Shown piece after piece: positions 59,356-64,000 of a DNA stretch of 64,000 bases. How positions within the stretch are numbered: position 1 is the first letter of the stretch; each line of letters opens with the position of its first letter. The position numbers and the translations under genes are program-made. This DNA is from Bacteroidales bacterium (lineage in GTDB: Bacteria > Bacteroidota > Bacteroidia > Bacteroidales > F082), in the NCBI GenBank assembly GCA_017427985.1, contig JAFRRS010000015.1, positions 1 to 64,000 of the forward strand, read 5' to 3'. The notes below the pieces were generated by a model that saw only the letters and a program-made list of their open reading frames with translations, ran no database searches and was not told where the DNA came from.

Positions 59356-62300
59356 ATGAAAAAACAGATCATTACCTTAGCATTATGCCTTTTCGCGTTA
59401 AGCGACATCATGGCGCAAGCATTCCTAAACGACGTGATGGATGTGTCAGAACGCAGAAGATACAGTGCTTACACATCAAAAGACGATCCGGTAAGAGTCG
59501 CCAACTACTATTACAAATGTGGTTTCACCTTGGCAACTGGCGAACATGGTCTCATTGCTGAAGGCAACCCTGGTTACGCAGTTTTCGACCTCAACGGTGA
59601 ATATGAAAAGATGAATTTTGTCGTCGGCACGTCAAATCAGCAGGGCGGCATCGACGGCTCAGTCGTTTTGCTTGTCACCGGCGACGGCGAGACAATCTTG
59701 GACGAAGTCATTAAAAATCCCGACGCTCCGAGAGAGTTCACCCTTGATATAAAAGGTGTTAACAAATTGAAATTCAGCCTTTTACATGGAGACACAGACC
59801 TTGCATTCGGAAATGTGAGAGTTTATAAAGCGGGAGAAGAGCTTTTGCCGCCAGAAAATCAGTTTGCAAATGTTCCTGATGGGAAAATCAGACTGGTCGA
59901 GAACCTGGATTATTATTACAGAGGCTCTTATGCAGCGAGGATTGACAAAAACGCAGAACTCAAAGTCTACACAAACACTGTTCATTCAATCAGCATCACA
60001 AGAAAAGAATACGAATACGGCATTCAGTTTGACGAGATTCAGCAACTTATCGGAAACTCTGTCGGAAGGGTGTATTTCTGGCTCAACAAAAGATACGACA
60101 AGGTGTCGTTTATCGTCGGTCCGCGCGACAACCAGAGCTCGCTTTCCACGGCATGGCTCACCGTCAAGGCTGACGATAAAATCGTTTACGAGAAACTCAT
60201 CAGGCAGACCGACCTCAGCGAGCAGGTCGTCATCGATGTTAAAGGTGTGAACCAGCTTTCATTCCATGCCATCGACGAAGACCATGAGTTTGGCGGTCAG
60301 ATTGTTTACGGTGTCGTAGACATCTACGCCTATCCTGAAGGCGACACCACTGTGCCCAAAGCAGGTATCGCGAACCCGTCGAAAGAATGGATTTCAAAGC
60401 TTCCAGACGTATGCAAACTTGTTTCAAAGATACCGCCTTACAGCGTGAGAGGCGTGGCAAAACATCAAAACACATATTTCGACGGAGCCACAAAACACTA
60501 TCATTTCTCGATGGGAGGCGAGCAGTTCAGCGAAGGATTCATCCTCACGACCGGAACTACGTTTTTTGACGACAACGTCAACGCATTCGCATATTTCGAC
60601 ATAGCCGGCGAGTTCGACTGGGTAACTTTCACGGCGGGATGTCTCACCAAGCACCGCGTCCTCGACGACGACAGAATTCGCGTCTACGCCGACAAAAATT
60701 GCATCCTCGACACTGTCATCCACGCCACATGGCCGAATCAGCATTTCAAGCTTCCGCTTAACAAATGCAGGGTCTTGCGTTTCGAGAAACCCGGAACCGG
60801 ACAGTCGAAGCAGGTGTATTTCGGCATCGGCGACGTTGTTTTGTACAGAGGCGAAGTCGTGCCGAACAATCTTTTCGTGCATGAGAAGCCAGAATGCCCT
60901 GAGACTGTCGATTTGATTGACCTTTGCAAGAACCCGTATTTCCATTTCGTTGGACGTTATCTGAGCACGCTCACCAATTTCGACTTCAACGACTGCTTCA
61001 AAAACGGCGGCTCGCAAAAAGAGTATTTCCAGATGAAAGACGGCACGAGGATTTACAAAGGCATCATGCTTGAAACCAACGTGCCGACGGGCTTGGAAGA
61101 CATGACGTTTTCGAGGGCTTTGTGCCTGATGTTCACCCCGACATACGTGGCGGGAATGGACCTCGCCCTTTGCGATGACGACGGACACCAGTCGTCGTGC
61201 GCGGCGTTCAACCCGTACAAAGAATACGAGACCTGCACGTTTACGGTGGCAAACAAATCGGTTTACGTCGACCCCTTCGTTGAGATGTGGGGCGACAAGA
61301 AAGCCGACCCTGTGACTTTATACGTCATCGCCGACCAGCATCAGGTGGCCGACATCGAGTTGACCGACGACATGAAGCCGACGACGTTCACCGTGCCTAT
61401 CAACAAATGCGAGCAGCTGATGTTCTGGCTGAAATGCGGTGCCGTGCGCTCGGGACAATATGTCATCTACGACATCACCCTCGACAAAAAGCCTTTGAAA
61501 GACACCAAAATCGTGACAAACAAAACTGATGCGAAGCCAGAAGTTATTGAAAAAACAGTTGAGAAAGCTCCCGAAACCGTTGTCGAAGCTGTTGCCGAAA
61601 CAGTTGTTGCCGAAGCTGTCGAGACCACCGTTTCCGAAAATGTCGAGCCCGAAAAAGTGGAGACAATTATAATAATCGATGAAGAAGTTGAAGAACCGCA
61701 GCCGGAAGTGAAGCCTGAGGCAAAAGCAGAGCCGAAACCTGAGCCGAAAGTTGAAGTGATTATATCAGATTATCAGCATACAAAGATAAAAAACAACTTG
61801 TCTGCATGGGATGCCAACAAGAGAAGCGGAAACAAGCAAGTGGACAAATATCTCGAAGACATCACCGAGATGCGGGCAAAAACCAATGAGATGATTGCCC
61901 ATACGGATAAAAACCTCAAGATTTCTAAAGCGTATTTCAAAGGCAACGACGGCAAGGTTTACAAAGCCATTTCGATAATTGGCGCAGACGGCTCGAAAAA
62001 GAGTATTTCTGAACTTGTTGCCAGAAACAATGAGATTATCGAGATGAAAAAAGCCGTCAACTCGATTTACAATAGTGCGAACACTGATTTCACGGCGGCA
62101 TCGGGACAGATTTCAAAACTCGGCGACAAGAGCAATGAGTTCTACAACATTATTTTGCAAGGCGGAGAAGTCATGTCGCAATGCCAAAGCAAGGCGAACG
62201 ATGCGGCCGCCGCGACCGATAAGGACAACAAAAAGCTCCAAAAGATGAAAGACAGCGCATTAAGCGTCGACGGAATCAAGTCAACCGACAAGGTTCTGCT

Positions 62301-62376
62301 TATGCAGCTTTCAAGCGGCGAGACGTTGCCTGACGGTTATAATTTGGTGAATATCAAATATTTAAAGGTAGAATAA
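59356..62376 (+). CDS. Large exported protein with four NPCBM-like repeats
   Basis: 1006 aa. Signal peptide ends DIMAQA. Four similar beta-sandwich-like units are marked by NGEYEKMNFVVG (~83), NKRYDKVSFIVG (~243), AGEFDWVTFTAG (~417) and YKEYETCTFTVA (~621), each followed by a D-G/N-k-i...L-D-i-k-g pattern as in NPCBM/NEW2-type carbohydrate-binding modules. Residues ~724-805 are a Glu/Pro/Val/Lys-rich linker, and ~810-1006 a helical, coiled-coil-like end (EDITEMRAKTNEMIAHTDKN). No enzyme domain seen. Probably a cell-surface or periplasmic binding protein. Confidence 0.75.
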   Translation: MKKQIITLALCLFALSDIMAQAFLNDVMDVSERRRYSAYTSKDDPVRVANYYYKCGFTLATGEHGLIAEGNPGYAVFDLNGEYEKMNFVVGTSNQQGGIDGSVVLLVTGDGETILDEVIKNPDAPREFTLDIKGVNKLKFSLLHGDTDLAFGNVRVYKAGEELLPPENQFANVPDGKIRLVENLDYYYRGSYAARIDKNAELKVYTNTVHSISITRKEYEYGIQFDEIQQLIGNSVGRVYFWLNKRYDKVSFIVGPRDNQSSLSTAWLTVKADDKIVYEKLIRQTDLSEQVVIDVKGVNQLSFHAIDEDHEFGGQIVYGVVDIYAYPEGDTTVPKAGIANPSKEWISKLPDVCKLVSKIPPYSVRGVAKHQNTYFDGATKHYHFSMGGEQFSEGFILTTGTTFFDDNVNAFAYFDIAGEFDWVTFTAGCLTKHRVLDDDRIRVYADKNCILDTVIHATWPNQHFKLPLNKCRVLRFEKPGTGQSKQVYFGIGDVVLYRGEVVPNNLFVHEKPECPETVDLIDLCKNPYFHFVGRYLSTLTNFDFNDCFKNGGSQKEYFQMKDGTRIYKGIMLETNVPTGLEDMTFSRALCLMFTPTYVAGMDLALCDDDGHQSSCAAFNPYKEYETCTFTVANKSVYVDPFVEMWGDKKADPVTLYVIADQHQVADIELTDDMKPTTFTVPINKCEQLMFWLKCGAVRSGQYVIYDITLDKKPLKDTKIVTNKTDAKPEVIEKTVEKAPETVVEAVAETVVAEAVETTVSENVEPEKVETIIIIDEEVEEPQPEVKPEAKAEPKPEPKVEVIISDYQHTKIKNNLSAWDANKRSGNKQVDKYLEDITEMRAKTNEMIAHTDKNLKISKAYFKGNDGKVYKAISIIGADGSKKSISELVARNNEIIEMKKAVNSIYNSANTDFTAASGQISKLGDKSNEFYNIILQGGEVMSQCQSKANDAAAATDKDNKKLQKMKDSALSVDGIKSTDKVLLMQLSSGETLPDGYNLVNIKYLKVE

Positions 62377-62413
62377 GTATTTATTCAACGAAAACAATTT
62401 GAACAAATAAATA

Positions 62414-62812
62414 CTACAAAGTTATACCAAGCAATTCTTCGGCAAACCGATGTATACCTTCTCGGATGCGGTCGGTTTGTTTACGACGAGGTACAGCCCT
62501 GTGATTCAAATAGTTAGAGAGCTGTTTTTGGTTTATACCTGTCATTTTCTCCATACCGGCAAGTGACATATACTTAGAGTAATATTCCAAGAAACTCGGC
62601 ACGTCAATGCGCCATTCAATTTCAAAATCACCTTTGATTTGCTCAGGCCAACATTCTTCAGGAAGATCCTCTTTGATAAGACGAATAGCTTCAAAAGTAT
62701 CATCCTTCACTTCCTGAATACTATTACCCGCAGCATATATACCATCACAATTCTCTGAATATGCTCCGTACAGGTCTTTCGATTTCTCAATAATCATAAC
62801 GATTTTTTCCAT
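62414..62812 (-). CDS. hicB: HicB-family antitoxin with C-terminal HTH
   Basis: 132 aa from the ATG at 62812, which has a strong AGGAGG site seven bases upstream; the earlier in-frame ATG at 62839 is less likely. YGAYSENCDGIYAAGNSIQE is the partial RNase-H-like HicB fold, and ITGINQKQLSNYLNHRAVPR the DNA-binding part. Neutralises HicA. Confidence 0.88.
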   Translation of the reverse strand: MEKIVMIIEKSKDLYGAYSENCDGIYAAGNSIQEVKDDTFEAIRLIKEDLPEECWPEQIKGDFEIEWRIDVPSFLEYYSKYMSLAGMEKMTGINQKQLSNYLNHRAVPRRKQTDRIREGIHRFAEELLGITL

Positions 62813-62828
62813 TTTCAATCCTCCTTTT

Positions 62829-63008
62829 TCATATTCCATATTTCTTTATAATCTTATTTGCCAATCCTGTCGAAATTTCATGCGCTCCATGATATGGTAT
62901 CGGCTCCGACAAAACACCTCCTTTTTTATAAAAATAATGGCTCCCTTCAGCGTGATCATATTTCCATCCAGCTCTAATGAACCTTCTGTGCAACTCCCTA
63001 TATTTCAT
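62829..63008 (-). CDS. hicA: HicA-family mRNA interferase toxin
   Basis: 59 aa. Short dsRBD-like fold: FIRAGWKYDHAEGSHYFYKK, with the catalytic His in GSHY, then PIPYHGAHEISTGLANKIIK. Precedes hicB by 16 bp; -7 box at 63030-63038 (minus strand). Confidence 0.88.
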   Translation of the reverse strand: MKYRELHRRFIRAGWKYDHAEGSHYFYKKGGVLSEPIPYHGAHEISTGLANKIIKKYGI

Positions 63009-63029
63009 AAATTTTGTTGTTTTGATTTT

Positions 63030-63038
63030 GCAAAAATA
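63030..63038 (-). promoter_or_regulatory. -7 box of hicAB
   Basis: TATTTTTGC read on the minus strand, 21 nt before the hicA ATG. Confidence 0.7.
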
Positions 63039-63078
63039 GCAAAATTTCTATTATTTGAATATTTTTTCTAAAAATATT

Positions 63079-64000
63079 TTATTTCCCCCAATTATCCCTA
63101 TCCAAACTGCGATATTGTATCGCTTCTGCGAGATGTTCGGGCTTGATGTCCTCTGAACCCGCCAAATCTGCTATCGTTCTTGACACTTTCAAGATTCTGT
63201 CACGGGCACGCGCGGAGAGTCCCAGACGCTCCATGGCGTTTTTCAGCAACTGCCCGCAGTGGTCGTCCAAGTCACAATATTTCTGAATCATCTTCGCGGT
63301 CATCTGAGCATTACAATGAATGCCCGGAACATCGGCAAAACGCTGCACCTGAATCATCCTGGCTTTCACCACCCTTGCGCGCACCTCGGTGCTATTTTCG
63401 CCTGGTTTCTTCTGTGCCAGTTCCTCATACGACAACGGAAACGTCTCAATGTGAAGGTCTATTCTGTCGAGCAAAGGTCCTGAGATACGTGAAAGATACG
63501 TCTCCACCTGCCCAGGCTTGCACGTGCACTCCTTCGTCGGATGGTTGTAGTAGCCGCACGGGCAAGGGTTCATTGCCGCCACGAGCATGAAATTCGCTGG
63601 AAACTCAACCGTCTGCTTGGCGCGCGCAATGGTGACAAGACGGTCCTCCATCGGCTGGCGTAACACCTCAAGAACCTGTCGGCGAAACTCAGGGAGCTCA
63701 TCAAGAAAAAGCACCCCGTTGTGCGCCAGCGAGATCTCACCGGGCTGCGGATACGTGCCTCCGCCCACCAAGCCGACATACGACGTGGTGTGATGCGGAC
63801 TCCTGAACGGCCGCGTCCGCATCAGCGAGACATTATGCGCGAGCATCCCCACCACAGAATGAATCTTCGTCGTCTCCAACGCCTCCTTCAGCGTCATCGG
63901 GGGCAGAATCGTCGGTAAACGCTTGGCTAACATCGTCTTACCGCTACCAGGAGGTCCGATGAGAATCACGTTATGAGAGCCCGCAGCTGCCACCTCAAGA
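63079..64000 (-). CDS. comM: ComM/YifB-family Mg-chelatase-like AAA+ ATPase, C-terminal part
   Basis: At least 307 aa; the 5' part lies beyond the window. Walker [20 protein letters not shown], then [20 protein letters not shown], Walker [12 protein letters not shown], and [20 protein letters not shown], the zinc-like Cys cluster typical of ComM. The C-terminal domain ([20 protein letters not shown]) is complete. ComM is a helicase that aids branch migration during natural transformation. Confidence 0.95.
   Translation of the reverse strand, partial: LEVAAAGSHNVILIGPPGSGKTMLAKRLPTILPPMTLKEALETTKIHSVVGMLAHNVSLMRTRPFRSPHHTTSYVGLVGGGTYPQPGEISLAHNGVLFLDELPEFRRQVLEVLRQPMEDRLVTIARAKQTVEFPANFMLVAAMNPCPCGYYNHPTKECTCKPGQVETYLSRISGPLLDRIDLHIETFPLSYEELAQKKPGENSTEVRARVVKARMIQVQRFADVPGIHCNAQMTAKMIQKYCDLDDHCGQLLKNAMERLGLSARARDRILKVSRTIADLAGSEDIKPEHLAEAIQYRSLDRDNWGK

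Noticed and set aside
60424-61188. 254-codon antisense open frame
   Set aside because: Shadow of the NPCBM-like gene; composition not protein-like and no start signals.

Overview
The window looks like a chromosomal segment of a gut-type Bacteroidales bacterium (Bacteroidota). The evidence is the repeated TAnnTTTGC -7 promoter box in front of most transcription units, many Bacteroidota-style lipoproteins, a TonB-dependent receptor with a carboxypeptidase-like N-terminal domain, and the gene run coaX, outer-membrane protein, TPR protein, LptC-like, CNNM/HlyC-like, PpiD-like (27.9-35.3 kb), which is a familiar order in this group.

Region by region. 0-4.7 kb: end of an unidentified gene, an NmrA-type reductase with its divergent HxlR regulator, then an arsR-arsE-arsF-arsG-arsP organoarsenical resistance operon with two matching ArsR operators. 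4.7-8.2 kb: a PPOX flavoprotein, a class-M sirtuin paired with a zinc macrodomain (reversible protein ADP-ribosylation), and a DUF3791/DUF3990 operon whose DUF3990 member looks like an ADP-ribosyltransferase. 8.2-20.3 kb: strings of small, functionally unrelated genes (glutathione peroxidase, ZIP transporter, cupin, nitroreductase, flavodoxins, VOC fusion, CAT-like and erythromycin-esterase-like resistance genes, SMR efflux, GNAT). Many overlap by ATGA, and they are interspersed with duplicated and internally deleted remnants of each other. 21.1-27.6 kb: a candidate integrative element bounded by a perfect 64-bp direct repeat that overlaps the 3' end of tRNA-Phe; it carries a tyrosine recombinase, an AAA ATPase bracketed by 49-nt palindromes, and a minus-strand operon with a frameshifted crcB. 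27.9-35.6 kb: conserved core genes and a 6S-like RNA. 35.6-55.2 kb: an AT-rich accessory island with an HTH protein, AAA/DUF4143-type ATPases (one intact, two fragments), a 12-gene operon of unknown function, and an AbiEi/AbiEii toxin-antitoxin pair. 55.2-64 kb: core genes (DegT aminotransferase, rpmB, TonB-dependent receptor, a 1006-aa NPCBM-like protein), a HicAB pair and the 3' part of comM.

The most interesting content is the 38.2-52.3 kb operon. One promoter and mostly short gaps (0-30 bp) link a vWA-like lipoprotein, a tubulin-like GTPase, a giant actin/Hsp70-fold ATPase, two membrane-spanning coiled-coil proteins that share a new C-terminal domain, a MotA/ExbB-type channel with a long coiled coil, a MotB/OmpA-type partner, a lipoprotein with an apparent transglutaminase-type Cys-His-Asp triad, and several small lipoproteins and membrane proteins. 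This suggests an envelope-spanning, ion-driven machine with a cytoskeletal NTPase pair, loosely reminiscent of the ZorA/ZorB part of Zorya defence, but I recognise no described system with this composition. Its position beside AbiE and ATPase fragments suggests a defence island, but the function is inference.

Three near-identical copies of the last ~75 bp of the degT gene (52.5, 54.3 and 55.2 kb) separate the AbiE module and an ATPase remnant, so the 3' end of degT looks like a repeated insertion site.
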